Numbered from the stretch's first letter, positions 27,269 to 36,091 are shown. The stretch is 64,000 bases of DNA from Acidovorax sp. DW039 (GCF_037101375.1 NZ_AP029019.1:2294001-2358000); one strand, 5' to 3'. Translations and numbers: made by a program. The notes: generated by a model not told the origin, from the sequence alone.

Positions 27269-28348
27269 TCAGGCCACGGTCTCCAGGCTCGTATCTGCCG
27301 GTGCGCCAGCTTGCAGACGTTGCCTGACCCGCTCGAGGTAATCGGCGCGCACTCTTCGCGCCGCATAGTCGCTGGGTGCTGTGGCCCGCAATTGCTCCCA
27401 GGCCTCGGCGCGGCGCGCGTCTGAACGGCGGCGGCACTCTGCCAGGGTTTCGGCATCGGGCAGCGGGGCTTGCGCCTGCGTCATGCGTTCGTAGCCGTAG
27501 TGTTGCATGTGGTCAAGCGCCAGGGTTTCTATGATTTCAATCTCCTGGGGTGTGAGCTGGGCCTTGAATTTGTCACGGTTCGCAGCAATGGGGGCGTAGC
27601 AGTTGGACTCCCACAGGGCCGACATCTGCGACAGCTCCTGAGCCTCTTGTGACGAGGCGATGTCCAGCATCTGTGGCAGGAACTCAATGCCGATGAATTG
27701 GCATACGCGCCGCAGCGTCCGCTCCTGGTCGCTCAGGAAGTCTTCATACCGAATGGTCAGTGTCCGGTCTGGATGGCTTTGCGCCAATGCGCGCCCAGCG
27801 GTATGGGCCTTGACCCAGGCCTGGGCGTTGAGCGTGGTGTCGAAGTCATGAATGATGGCCCGGTTCATGGAAGCCACCTGCGCACGTGGGTCACGAACCA
27901 CATTCAAAAAGCGCATGTTCGGAAACAGGGTCAGAAGCTCTTGCGCGTAGTGAATGTTGTCCAGCGATTTGTCCATGACCACGCTGGCCTGGTGCTGCTC
28001 GGCACTGCGAAGCAGCAGCTCCCATGCAATGCGGTGCACGCTGCGCGGCTCGCTGGCAATGGCTCGGTAGATGTCTGCCGCGTCAAAGCTCACGCCCGGC
28101 CACTTGACCATCAGAGCCGCCTGCAGGCCCACCACATCCTTCACCATCTGCTGATAGTTGCGGTCGTCGTTGAGGTCGCCATACAGCGGCACCAGAGGCA
28201 TGAAATCCACGATGTGCAGGGGGTAAGGCGAATGGAACGCTGGGTTCACATTCAGGCGCAGGCGAAGGGCATGGCTGCCGCAGCGTCGCAGAGGCACCAT
28301 CAGCAGGGGCAGGGGGCGGAGGGACGTTGTTGCCTTGGCTTGAGTCAT
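27269..28348 (-). CDS. PAPS-dependent sulfotransferase
   Basis: A 359-residue sulfotransferase-fold protein. The N-terminal [16 protein letters not shown] fits the 5'-phosphosulfate-binding loop. [18 protein letters not shown] fits the 3'-phosphate-binding segment, and [18 protein letters not shown] is the conserved region after it. No signal peptide, so it should act in the cytoplasm. The ATG at 28348 overlaps the stop of the DHH gene (ATGA); the longer frame to 28618 is a shadow of that gene. Last gene of a leftward set with luxI, APS kinase and a DHH phosphoesterase. The acceptor is unknown. Confidence 0.85.
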   Translation of the reverse strand: MTQAKATTSLRPLPLLMVPLRRCGSHALRLRLNVNPAFHSPYPLHIVDFMPLVPLYGDLNDDRNYQQMVKDVVGLQAALMVKWPGVSFDAADIYRAIASEPRSVHRIAWELLLRSAEQHQASVVMDKSLDNIHYAQELLTLFPNMRFLNVVRDPRAQVASMNRAIIHDFDTTLNAQAWVKAHTAGRALAQSHPDRTLTIRYEDFLSDQERTLRRVCQFIGIEFLPQMLDIASSQEAQELSQMSALWESNCYAPIAANRDKFKAQLTPQEIEIIETLALDHMQHYGYERMTQAQAPLPDAETLAECRRRSDARRAEAWEQLRATAPSDYAARRVRADYLERVRQRLQAGAPADTSLETVA

Positions 28349-29352
28349 GCGGTTTGCTCCTGGAGGTATTGGAAAAGGTCCACGACGAAACGGTCCAGAT
28401 CGCTGGAGGGCAGCCGGTCTATGCCGCCCGCGGTCTGGCGGCCGCCGCCTTCCGGATAGCGGCTGCAGAACACGTCTGCACGGCCCTGGCATTGCGCGCC
28501 CAGGCGCAGGCTGACCTGGAAATTGCCGTCCGAGCGGGGCGTGACCACCGCCACACTCCGCCCTTGCTGGCTGCCTACCAGCTGGTTTGCCAGTGAGCCG
28601 CTCAGGCGTCTGGCCCAAGGCTTGTCGGGCAGCAGGTACACCGAAGCCCGCGCCGAACTGGCGTGGGGCGAGAGGGCCTGTACGGCCCGCTGATCTTCGG
28701 TGTGGCCCTCCAGCAGGCGCCGGTACTCGTGGGCCTTGGCTACGAAGTCGAGTGGGCTCTCAAAGCGGTGTATCGAGCGAAAGAGCTGCGCCGGATGAAA
28801 GTGCAGATCCTCGACGCTTTCTCCATACGCGTTGTAGTTGAGCAAATAGCCCAGTTGTGCCAGGGCCCCCCGTGTACCAGCGTTGCAGCCATGGGCACGG
28901 GCCATGGTGTCTGCCACGGCAGGCAGGTTGTCTCCGTAGGCAGCCACAATGGCCCATTGACGCATGGCACCCTGCAGGTACCTGTCCACCAGGATGCTGG
29001 TGCAGACCTGTGCAGAGGTGTCGATATGGGTGTGCAGCCGGGGGTGTCGCACCAGCGTTTGCGCGGCGTGGTGATCAAAGTAGGTGACGTTGCCACCAGC
29101 CTCCAGCACCTGTGCAACCTGCTGGGCGTTGCGGTCCCAGGAGATGTCGAGCACCGTCACTTCCAGCGCCACGTTTTTGGGGAGCCGATCAAACAGTGCG
29201 ATATCCCGCTTCGTCCCGGTGACCAGAACGGCGTCGCGTGGCTCCATCATGCGCAACTGGTGCAGCGCGCACAGACCATCCGCATCGCCGTTGAAGAGGT
29301 CATAAGCGGGCATGCCAGCTGGGGCTGCCGAGGTGGGGTGGGGCGCCGTCAT
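28345..29352 (-). CDS. DHH family phosphoesterase (possible pAp phosphatase)
   Basis: A 335-residue protein with the metal-binding motifs of DHH phosphoesterases: FNGDADGLCA near residue 20, YFDHHAA near 92, and GGGRQTAGG of a DHHA1-like domain near 308. NrnA-type members cleave nanoRNA and 3'-phosphoadenosine 5'-phosphate (PAP). It overlaps both neighbours by 4 bases, between APS kinase and a sulfotransferase. A role in removing the PAP released by the sulfotransferase is therefore a sound but untested inference. Another phosphoanhydride or oligonucleotide substrate is possible. Confidence 0.82.
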   Translation of the reverse strand: MTAPHPTSAAPAGMPAYDLFNGDADGLCALHQLRMMEPRDAVLVTGTKRDIALFDRLPKNVALEVTVLDISWDRNAQQVAQVLEAGGNVTYFDHHAAQTLVRHPRLHTHIDTSAQVCTSILVDRYLQGAMRQWAIVAAYGDNLPAVADTMARAHGCNAGTRGALAQLGYLLNYNAYGESVEDLHFHPAQLFRSIHRFESPLDFVAKAHEYRRLLEGHTEDQRAVQALSPHASSARASVYLLPDKPWARRLSGSLANQLVGSQQGRSVAVVTPRSDGNFQVSLRLGAQCQGRADVFCSRYPEGGGRQTAGGIDRLPSSDLDRFVVDLFQYLQEQTA

Positions 29353-30020
29353 GATGTCGGGGGCTCCATGAATCCACGCTCGGTGAGCAAGCGCAGCACC
29401 TGCGCGCAGGCCTGGTCCAGGCTGAGACCAGCCGTATTCACTTCCAGATCGGGCAACTGCGGAGCCTCATAGGGCGCGCTGATGCCCGTGAAGTGGGGAA
29501 TGGCACCCGCCCTGGCGCGGTCATACAGCCCCTTGGGGTCCCGCTCTTCGCACACCTCCAGCGGCGTGCTGACATGCACTTCCAGAAACCGGTCGGCACC
29601 CACAATGGCGCGTGCGGTGGCCCGGTCTTCCTCCTGAGGGGAAATCAGGGCGGTAAACACCATCAGACCGGCTTCATTCATCAGCGCCGCTACCTCGGCC
29701 ACCCGCCGAATGTTCTCGCTGCGCTCACGGGCGGTGAAGCCCAGGTCCTTGTTCAGGCGATGGCGCAGGTTGTCTCCGTCCAGCACAAAGCTTGAATAGC
29801 CACGCGCATGCAACCGTTCCTCCAGGGCGTAGGCCAGCGTCGATTTGCCTGCGCCGCTCAAGCCCGTGAACCACACGGTCACGGGCCGCTGCTGCAGCAA
29901 ATGTTCACGCAGATGCGCCGTGATATGCCCCGTGTGGGGAATGACGACCCGCTCAGCGGTTGGCGCTGTTTGCAGGCCTGCTGGGACTGGTTCGGTCGGT
30001 TGCCTCAGTGCGTTCATCAT
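29349..30020 (-). CDS. cysC: adenylylsulfate (APS) kinase
   Basis: A 223-residue kinase that phosphorylates APS at the 3' position to give PAPS. Walker A GLSGAGKST (about residue 54), LDGDNLRHRLNKDLGF, ERSENIRRVAEVA and SPYEAP-type ISAPYEAPQLP are all present. Length is normal for the family (about 200) with a short N-terminal lead. GAAGG precedes the ATG pair at 30020/30017. No ATP sulfurylase is in the window, so APS must come from elsewhere. It lies 48 bases after luxI and overlaps the DHH gene, so its job here is likely PAPS supply to the sulfotransferase rather than general sulfate assimilation. Confidence 0.93.
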   Translation of the reverse strand: MMNALRQPTEPVPAGLQTAPTAERVVIPHTGHITAHLREHLLQQRPVTVWFTGLSGAGKSTLAYALEERLHARGYSSFVLDGDNLRHRLNKDLGFTARERSENIRRVAEVAALMNEAGLMVFTALISPQEEDRATARAIVGADRFLEVHVSTPLEVCEERDPKGLYDRARAGAIPHFTGISAPYEAPQLPDLEVNTAGLSLDQACAQVLRLLTERGFMEPPTS

Positions 30021-30068
30021 GTCAGGCCTTCGGGGTTGAGTGGCTGTGGATGGGCGCTGCGCGGAGGC

Positions 30069-30623
30069 TTACTCGCAGCGGATGGAGCAGGCAAACAACG
30101 GCTGGTTGTCCACCAGCATCGGCGGGCCCAGCCGGTGGTGTTCGAACCCGGTGCGCCGAATCAACCTTTCCACACCCAGCGGAGACACGGTGACCATGCG
30201 CTGCGCGCCCTGTGCCATGGCACAGCGGCTGGCTGCCCGCAGGAGACCTGTGGTGATGGGAGAGGAAAATTGCTCCAGGGCTGTTCCCGTCTGCCCTGAA
30301 AAATCCATGGCTGCAAAGCGAGACAACTCCCACACATCGGGCGAACGGGGCGGCTGTGCCCCATTGAGCAGAGTGGGAAACACTTCAGAGAGCAGATAAG
30401 GCCTGGTGGTGGGCAGCAGCCGTGCGGTGCCAATCACGTCTCCCTCTGCGTTCTGCGCAATCACATACAGGGTGTCGTCACGGTCAAACTGGTCGTACTC
30501 GAGCGCGTTGCGGCATTGCAACTGCCAGCCCAGCGTTTCGACAAAGACCCGGTGGCGATAGCGGGCCAGGCGTTGCATCAGGGCAGGGCGCAGCTCAGCA
30601 GAACAACCGGATGTGAAGCGCAT
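30069..30623 (-). CDS. acyl-homoserine-lactone synthase (LuxI family)
   Basis: A 184-residue autoinducer synthase. The conserved residues of the family are in place: Arg25 and Trp33 in RHRVFVETLGW, Asp44 and Asp47 in YDQFDRDD, the arginine in GTARLLP, and Glu/Arg in WELSRFAA. It joins an acyl chain to S-adenosylmethionine to make an AHL; chain length cannot be read. GAGGGGG precedes the ATG. A lux-box-like palindrome lies about 55-75 bases upstream. A LuxR gene is divergent. Three sulfation genes follow on the same strand. Confidence 0.95.
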   Translation of the reverse strand: MRFTSGCSAELRPALMQRLARYRHRVFVETLGWQLQCRNALEYDQFDRDDTLYVIAQNAEGDVIGTARLLPTTRPYLLSEVFPTLLNGAQPPRSPDVWELSRFAAMDFSGQTGTALEQFSSPITTGLLRAASRCAMAQGAQRMVTVSPLGVERLIRRTGFEHHRLGPPMLVDNQPLFACSIRCE

Positions 30624-30676
30624 CTCAATCCCCCTCAGACGTTTTGGTCATTAGAGAATTACGCCGGGCGATTTGT

Positions 30677-30696
30677 AACTACCAACTTTGGTAGGG
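30677..30696 (-). promoter_or_regulatory. lux-box-like palindrome
   Basis: CTACCAACTTTGGTAG (30679-30694) is a 7-bp perfect inverted repeat about the central CT, and it fits the CT-N12-AG core of LuxR-type boxes. It is centred about 63 bases before the luxI start, between luxI and the divergent luxR gene. Confidence 0.65.
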
Positions 30697-30869
30697 CCTA
30701 CCCGACACAGCACACCGACGGTGTTTTATGCAAAATTCTTCTCGCCAAATTGGGAAGTTGCCCCCAGAATGTTCTGAAACGTAACAATTAAGTGACGTTT
30801 AAGGCGAAGCTTTGTTCCTGCTTTCAACAGGCTCTCAGGCAAGCGCACAGGGACTGCGGGTGGACTCCT

Positions 30870-31583
30870 ATGACAAGCTGGCAAGAAGATCTTCTGGACG
30901 TGCTGGACCAGACCCGTTCGGAACACGAGGTGTTCCGGAAAATTGAAGCTGCGGCTCGCTCGCTGGGCTTTGAGCATTGCGCTTATGGATTGCGGGTTCC
31001 ATTGCCTTTGTCCAACCCCCAGACCATCTTGCTCAACAACTACCCTGAGGCATGGCAAGACCGCTATGTGCGGGAAAGTTACGTGCAGATAGACCCCACC
31101 GTACACCATGGATGCCGCAGCCACGCACCGCTGCTGTGGACTTCAGCCGTGTTTGCCCAGGCTCAGGAGTTCTGGGAAGATGCCCGCTCCTTCGGACTGC
31201 GCTTTGGCTGGGCAAAAGCCTGTGTGGACGGTGGCGGCGTGCGGGGCATGTTCACGCTGGCACGCTCGGCCGATGCGGTGGGCGAGCAGGAACTGCGCGA
31301 GAACGAGATGAAGATGCGCTGGCTTGCCCACGTGGCACACGGCGCGCTGTCCCGGATTTTCACGACCCGGCAAGCCGAGCTGATTCAGCCCAACTTGACC
31401 GCCAGAGAAATCGAGGTGCTGAAATGGACTGCCGATGGCAAAACGTCTGCCGATATCTCCACGCTGCTGGACGTTTCCGAAAACACCGTGAACTTCCATG
31501 TGAAGAACGCCGTGTTCAAACTGCAGACCACCAACAAGACGGCAGCCACCGTGCGCGCCGCCATGCTGGGGCTGCTGGGTTAG
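30870..31583 (+). CDS. LuxR family quorum-sensing regulator
   Basis: A 237-residue regulator. Residues about 15-165 form an autoinducer-binding domain with the usual Trp/Tyr/Asp positions (YPEAWQDRYVRESYVQIDP). Residues about 172-237 form the HTH (NLTAREIEVLKWTADGKTSA, VNFHVKNAVFKL). The layout resembles SolR/BpsR-type receptors of Burkholderiales. The start at 30870 gives the family N-terminus (MTSWQEDLL); the frame opens 78 bases earlier. Divergent from luxI, which it most likely activates through the palindrome at 30677. Confidence 0.94.
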   Translation: MTSWQEDLLDVLDQTRSEHEVFRKIEAAARSLGFEHCAYGLRVPLPLSNPQTILLNNYPEAWQDRYVRESYVQIDPTVHHGCRSHAPLLWTSAVFAQAQEFWEDARSFGLRFGWAKACVDGGGVRGMFTLARSADAVGEQELRENEMKMRWLAHVAHGALSRIFTTRQAELIQPNLTAREIEVLKWTADGKTSADISTLLDVSENTVNFHVKNAVFKLQTTNKTAATVRAAMLGLLG

Positions 31584-31724
31584 CCGACTTGTCGCCGCTG
31601 CTGTCGTCCATGTCCGTTTTGCTTGCCACCTCTCTCTCATGCAGCGCCCGGTGCATGCGCGTTTTCCTGGTAATCCATGGCCGCTCTGTGGGAGGGCGTT
31701 TGTTTGGCATTGCGGGCAGTGGTC

Positions 31725-32123
31725 ATGCAGGTATCGCCTGACGGCCTGTTGCGCTTGTCGATTGACGAGCTGCTGTCCTTGCCCATCGAGCACCTGGTAT
31801 CGGGCCTGGACGGACCCGATAACGGCCCTCTGGCCTGCGTCTGCGGGAGCGAAACCGTCATCAGCGGTTACACGGAGTGGGTCAGCACCTCGTTTCCTGC
31901 GGTGTCTATTGGGTGGGACTGGGAGCTGCAGCTGTTGTGGCATGACCGCCCATTTGCGTGGCGGCGGCTGGGTCAGCCTCGCACCAACGTGATGCTGGTC
32001 TACGCGGCGGGTGGAGATACGGGTTGGGCGCGCAACCTGGAATTGCTCTCTACCGTGGTGGACGCCTTGCCTTGGCAAGACCGGTTGGTGCGTGCAGTGG
32101 GCATCGCGCCCCACTTGTGTTGA
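31725..32123 (+). CDS. RsaM/DUF4902-like quorum-sensing-associated protein
   Basis: A 132-residue soluble protein (148 if the ATG at 31677 is used; no clear ribosome-binding site decides). Phrases such as SPDGLLRLSIDELLSLP, HLVSGLD, ISGYTEWVS, IGWDWELQ and RTNVMLVYAAGG recall DUF4902 proteins found beside LuxI/LuxR genes in Burkholderia. I recall RsaM, a small modulator of AHL production, as a member, but could not check. Its position just after luxR supports a role in damping the circuit. Confidence 0.6.
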   Translation: MQVSPDGLLRLSIDELLSLPIEHLVSGLDGPDNGPLACVCGSETVISGYTEWVSTSFPAVSIGWDWELQLLWHDRPFAWRRLGQPRTNVMLVYAAGGDTGWARNLELLSTVVDALPWQDRLVRAVGIAPHLC

Positions 32124-32180
32124 TTTGCTATTGAATTTGTAGCTGCTCGCGCTTTTTCACCAAGCGCTCGGGCGGTTTTT
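32121..32180. repeat. Comamonadaceae-type short palindrome
   Basis: TTTGTAGCTGCTCGCGCTTTTTCACCAAGCGCTCGGGCGG, between the convergent RsaM-like and pseudouridine-synthase genes. It could serve as a terminator because a T run follows on the plus strand. Confidence 0.6.
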
Positions 32181-32199
32181 CTTCATTCCCCGGCGGTTG

Positions 32200-32892
32200 T
32201 CAAAAAGCCTCAGGAGCCAGCACATGGCACCAGTTTTGATGAACCGGGTGATAAAAGCCCAACGCCCTGGCATGCAGCAGCAGCCTTTGATGGCTGACTT
32301 GGGTGGACCCGTACAGCGCATCTCCCACGATGGGGTGGCCCAGCGCTGCCATGTGCACACGCAGCTGGTGGGTGCGGCCTGTGAGGGGTTCCAGCTCGAC
32401 GCGCGTGGTGTTTGCGTGCGGGTCATGGGCTAGCACGCGCCACAGGGTCTGGCTGGGCTTGCCAGTGGTTGCGTCCACCACCCGCAGCGGGCGCCGTTCC
32501 CAGTCTGCAGCAATGGGCAGGTTGATGGTTTGCCACTCATCGCCGTTGCCCGCTGCCAAATAGCCGTGCACCACGGCCACATAGCGCTTTTCCATCTTGC
32601 GGCTCGCAAAGGCTTCGCTGAGCTGTCGCTGTATGGGCAGGCTGCGCGCCATCATCACCAGGCCTGAGGTGGCCTGGTCCAGGCGGTGCACCACCAGTGC
32701 ATCAGGCCAGCGCTGCAGCGCCCGCGCGCTCAGGCAGTCTTGCTTGTCGGGGCCACGGCCGGGCACGCACAGCAAGCCTGCGGGTTTGTGCAGCACTAGC
32801 AAGTGCTCGTCCTCCCACACCGCTTGCACGCCCTCGGGCACGGGGGGCATGTAGGGCAGGGGGGCGGTCACGGTGCCCGCGTCAGGCAGCAT
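32200..32892 (-). CDS. RluA family pseudouridine synthase
   Basis: A 230-residue enzyme converting uridine to pseudouridine in rRNA or tRNA. It has the RluA signature with catalytic aspartate in HRLDQATSGLVM (about residue 75) and LTGRTHQLRVHMA, RLLLHA near the end. There is no S4 RNA-binding domain. The size fits the short RluA type (219 in E. coli) rather than RluC/D. The ATG at 32892 overlaps the end of the hybrid kinase gene by 11 bases. This suggests co-transcription but no functional link. Confidence 0.9.
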   Translation of the reverse strand: MLPDAGTVTAPLPYMPPVPEGVQAVWEDEHLLVLHKPAGLLCVPGRGPDKQDCLSARALQRWPDALVVHRLDQATSGLVMMARSLPIQRQLSEAFASRKMEKRYVAVVHGYLAAGNGDEWQTINLPIAADWERRPLRVVDATTGKPSQTLWRVLAHDPHANTTRVELEPLTGRTHQLRVHMAALGHPIVGDALYGSTQVSHQRLLLHARALGFYHPVHQNWCHVLAPEAF

Positions 32893-35086
32893 CGTCACCG
32901 CGCACAAGGCGGTGCACGGTGGCGCACAGCTCTTCCACATCGTTGGGTTTGTGGATGAGCGCGCGTGCGCCTTCCGCCAAGGCCGCTTGTTCAATCTCGG
33001 TGGTGACATAGCCCGATGCCAGGGCCACGGGCAGATCGGGACGGATCAGCCGGGCTTCGCGCACCAGATCCACCCCGCAAAAGCCGGGCATGTTGTAGTC
33101 GGTGACCAACAGGTCGTAGTCCTGCGGTGCGGCCCGCAACGCCTCGGTGGCTTCGTGCGGATCGGTAAAGCCGCTGACCTGGTAGCCCCGGCGGCGCAGC
33201 AGCCGTTGCACCAAAAACACCAGCGCCTGATCGTCATCCACATACATCACATGCGGGGGCCGTGCGGCAGTAGCTGGGGCCGCAGCCGGGGCGGCTTGTG
33301 GTTGCTCTGCTGTAGATGTGGTGATGGATGCAAGGGATTGCACGGGCGCATCCGCTTGCATCCTCTGGCCGGGCTGGGGGGCTGCATTTTGCGCAGGCTG
33401 CGCCACCGGAAAGTACAGCGTGAACCGGCTGCCTTCCCCCGGCGCGCTGTGTACGTCTACTGCGCCCTCGTGCGTGCGCATCACCCCGTGCACCACGGCC
33501 AGCCCCAGGCCCGTGCCCTGGCCCACGGGCTTGGTGGTGAAGAAGGGCTCAAAAATGCGCTGCAGCGTGATGGCATCCATGCCGGGCCCGTTGTCTTGCA
33601 CCGTCAGGGCCACATAGTCGCCAGCCGCCAGGCCCAGGCGTTCGCTCAGGCGCTGGTCGGGCTGGGTGGCCGCGGCCTCTACATGGATGCTGCCCTTGGC
33701 CGCGCCAATGGCGTGGATGGCATTGGTGCACAGGTTCAGCAGTGCCTGCTCCACCTGGGTGGCATCTGCCAGTATGCGGGGCAGGTCCTGTGGCAACTGC
33801 ATGTGCAGTTCCACGCCTGGCGGCAGTGTCACGCGCAGCAGCCGTTCCGTGTCGTGGGCGACCTCGGCCAGTGCCACGGCCGTGCGGCGTGGGGGCTCGT
33901 TGCGGCTGAAGGTCAGAATCTGGCGCACCAGGTCACGCGCCCTGCGCCCCGCCTTTTCAATCTCCAGCAGGCTCTCCATGGCCGCAGAGCCGGGACCGCA
34001 ATCGGCCTTGGCCAGCTCCACGTTGCCCAGAATGGCGCCAAGAATGTTGTTGAAGTCGTGCGCAATGCCCCCCGCCATGGTGCCCACCGCCTGCATCTTG
34101 TGGGACTCGCGCAGCTGCGCTTCCAGTTCGTTGCGATGGGCTTCGGTCTTTTTGCGGCCCGTCAGGTCGCGGGCAAATACGGTGGTGGTTTCGCCCTCGG
34201 CATGGCGCTCGAACGACACGCTCACCTCCACCGCCAGTTCCTTGGCACTGGCGGTGCAGGCGGTCATCTCGCCCAGCATGGCCTGCGTGGTCAACTGGGC
34301 AAAGGCCATGGCCTGCCCGGCTGCGGGCAAAAAGCGCTCCAGCGGGCTGCCCAGGGCATCTTGCGCGCTGCACTGAAACAGCGCCGCTGCCGTGGGGTTG
34401 AACACGGTAATGAGCCCGTCCTGGTCCACACAGATGATGGCGTCCAGCGCCGAGTTGATCACCGCCTCCAGCCGCTTTTCGCTAGCGTGCAATTGTTCGT
34501 TGCGCTGCTGCAGCGCTTGCCGCTCTGCGAGCAAAGGACCCTGGTCAATCACTGCGCACAAAAACTGCAACTGCGGTGGGCTCTCGCCCTGGGCGGTCTC
34601 AATGCGTGCGATGTGCAAGTCACCGGTGATGCGCACATCCGGCGCAATCACAAACACCACCTCGGTCACCTCGCTGTGCCCTTCCTCCCGCGCCTGCGCA
34701 AACGCCTGCTGCACGCGGTCGGCGTCGCTGTCGCACACAAAGGGCATCAGGGAGGTGAGGGGTCTGTCGCGCTCGGTAGGCTGGAAGGAGCGGTGCGCCA
34801 TGGAGTTGGCTTGCACCACCATGTCGTATTCATCCACCACCATCAGCGCCAGCGGCACGCTGGAGAACAGCGTCTCAAACCGCTCCGAAGCACTCTCTGC
34901 CACGGTCTGGCTGTAGCGCAGCACCTTGTTCTGCGCCTCCAGTTCCGCCTGGTAGGCGCGCAGCTCGGCAATCAGTTTCGCCACCGAGCCCTGGGGCCGG
35001 TCTGCCTTGCGGCGCTCCTCCCGCACAGCCGGTTCTGGCTTGTCGGGCTCTCGGTTCAGCAAAAAGGAAAGATCCGGTTGGCTCAT
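32882..35086 (-). CDS. hybrid sensor histidine kinase/response regulator with two PAS domains
   Basis: About 734 residues and no membrane helices, so a cytoplasmic sensor. Order: coiled start (about 30-70), PAS 1 (about 75-190), PAS 2 (about 215-330), HisKA with GGIAHDFNN (His near 341), HATPase_c with NLCTNAIHA and FTTKPVGQGTGLGLA, an alanine/proline-rich linker, and a C-terminal receiver with aspartate in LLVTDYNMPG (about residue 664). The start at 35086 begins MSQPDLSFLL; the frame opens at 35218. The signal and partner are unknown. It may phosphorylate its own receiver and needs a further output protein not seen nearby. Confidence 0.92.
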   Translation of the reverse strand: MSQPDLSFLLNREPDKPEPAVREERRKADRPQGSVAKLIAELRAYQAELEAQNKVLRYSQTVAESASERFETLFSSVPLALMVVDEYDMVVQANSMAHRSFQPTERDRPLTSLMPFVCDSDADRVQQAFAQAREEGHSEVTEVVFVIAPDVRITGDLHIARIETAQGESPPQLQFLCAVIDQGPLLAERQALQQRNEQLHASEKRLEAVINSALDAIICVDQDGLITVFNPTAAALFQCSAQDALGSPLERFLPAAGQAMAFAQLTTQAMLGEMTACTASAKELAVEVSVSFERHAEGETTTVFARDLTGRKKTEAHRNELEAQLRESHKMQAVGTMAGGIAHDFNNILGAILGNVELAKADCGPGSAAMESLLEIEKAGRRARDLVRQILTFSRNEPPRRTAVALAEVAHDTERLLRVTLPPGVELHMQLPQDLPRILADATQVEQALLNLCTNAIHAIGAAKGSIHVEAAATQPDQRLSERLGLAAGDYVALTVQDNGPGMDAITLQRIFEPFFTTKPVGQGTGLGLAVVHGVMRTHEGAVDVHSAPGEGSRFTLYFPVAQPAQNAAPQPGQRMQADAPVQSLASITTSTAEQPQAAPAAAPATAARPPHVMYVDDDQALVFLVQRLLRRRGYQVSGFTDPHEATEALRAAPQDYDLLVTDYNMPGFCGVDLVREARLIRPDLPVALASGYVTTEIEQAALAEGARALIHKPNDVEELCATVHRLVRGDDAA

Positions 35087-35403
35087 GGGGCGGTGGGCAG
35101 CGCAGGGCATCTGGTGCGCGTGGGTGCGGGCGCGGTGCAGCGCAGGCATCTGCAGGGCTCCAGTGTACGGCGGTACGGTGTGCACAAGCCCCAGAGCAGT
35201 TGGTCGTGATGCAGACACGCCCGCCCATGCAGCGCTGCAAACGCCATTTCACTCAAAAATGCCGGGGGCGCAGGTCCAAAACGGTGCGATTGTTGCCCAA
35301 ACCCGAACAATATGTTTCGCCAGCGCGGCTATCCGGCCCGCTCTATCGCACTTACAGTTCAGTGGTCATTTCACCTCTTATTGCAAGACAGAAAGCCACT
35401 CAC
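35087..35403. promoter_or_regulatory. divergent promoter region of hybrid kinase and nitroreductase
   Basis: A 317-base gap without a gene. ATTGTT-N11-AACAAT (35289-35311) is a perfect inverted repeat of the T-N11-A kind bound by LysR-type regulators, about 93-115 bases before the nitroreductase start. No LysR gene is adjacent. Confidence 0.4.
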
Positions 35404-36066
35404 ATGTCCAACACTGCACAAACCTCTGCCGACAACGTGCTCATCGACAAGCTCAACTGGCGCTATGCCACCAAAAAGATGAACCCTGCGAAGGCCGTGC
35501 CGCAGGACAAGGTGGACCGCATTGTGGAAGCCGCACGCCTTGCCCCCACATCCAGCGGCCTGCAGCCCTTTGAAGTGATCGTGGTGACCGACCCCGCCGT
35601 GCGCGAGCGCATCAAGGCCATCGCCTGGAATCAGGCCCAGGTTACCGACGGATCGCACCTGCTGGTGTTTGCCGCATGGGACGACTACACTGCAGAGCGC
35701 ATCAACGCCATGTTCGACTACACCAACGAAGTGCGCGGCTTCAAGAACGAAGGCTGGGAAAACTACCGCAACATGCTGCTGAACACCTACCCCCAGCGCG
35801 GTGCCGAGGTCAACTTCCAGCATGCAGCCCGCCAAGCCTACATCGGCTTCGGTGCCTCCGTCATTGCCGCCGCATTTGAGCAAGTGGACAGCACCCCCAT
35901 GGAAGGCTTTGACCCCGCCGCCCTCGACGAAATCCTGGGCCTGCGCGCCAAGGGCCTGCGCAGCGTCACCATCCTGCCCCTGGGCTACCGCGCCGACGAA
36001 GGCGACTGGCTGGTGAACCTGCAGAAGGTGCGCCGCCCCCGCGAGCAGTTTGTGACCACCGTGTAA
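35404..36066 (+). CDS. NAD(P)H nitroreductase, NfsB-like
   Basis: A 220-residue FMN flavoprotein of the NfsB/FRase type with RYATKKMNP, RLAPTSSGLQPF (FMN phosphate contact) and LRSVTILPLGYRADEGDWL near the end. The family reduces nitro groups and quinones by two electrons. Length matches E. coli NfsB (217). The ATG at 35404 begins the family N-terminus; the open frame reaches back to 35200. Ended by a strong terminator at 36092-36129. Confidence 0.92.
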   Translation: MSNTAQTSADNVLIDKLNWRYATKKMNPAKAVPQDKVDRIVEAARLAPTSSGLQPFEVIVVTDPAVRERIKAIAWNQAQVTDGSHLLVFAAWDDYTAERINAMFDYTNEVRGFKNEGWENYRNMLLNTYPQRGAEVNFQHAARQAYIGFGASVIAAAFEQVDSTPMEGFDPAALDEILGLRAKGLRSVTILPLGYRADEGDWLVNLQKVRRPREQFVTTV

Positions 36067-36091
36067 GCCGCACAGCCCACACGGTCATAAC

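Noticed and set aside
28349..28618. N-terminal extension of the sulfotransferase frame
   Set aside because: It overlaps the DHH gene in another frame, is arginine/proline-rich and has no ribosome-binding site. The ATG at 28348 with ATGA overlap is the natural start.
32873..35209. 778-codon plus-strand frame opposite the hybrid kinase
   Set aside because: Exact antisense of the kinase gene with biased composition; no domain can be recognised.
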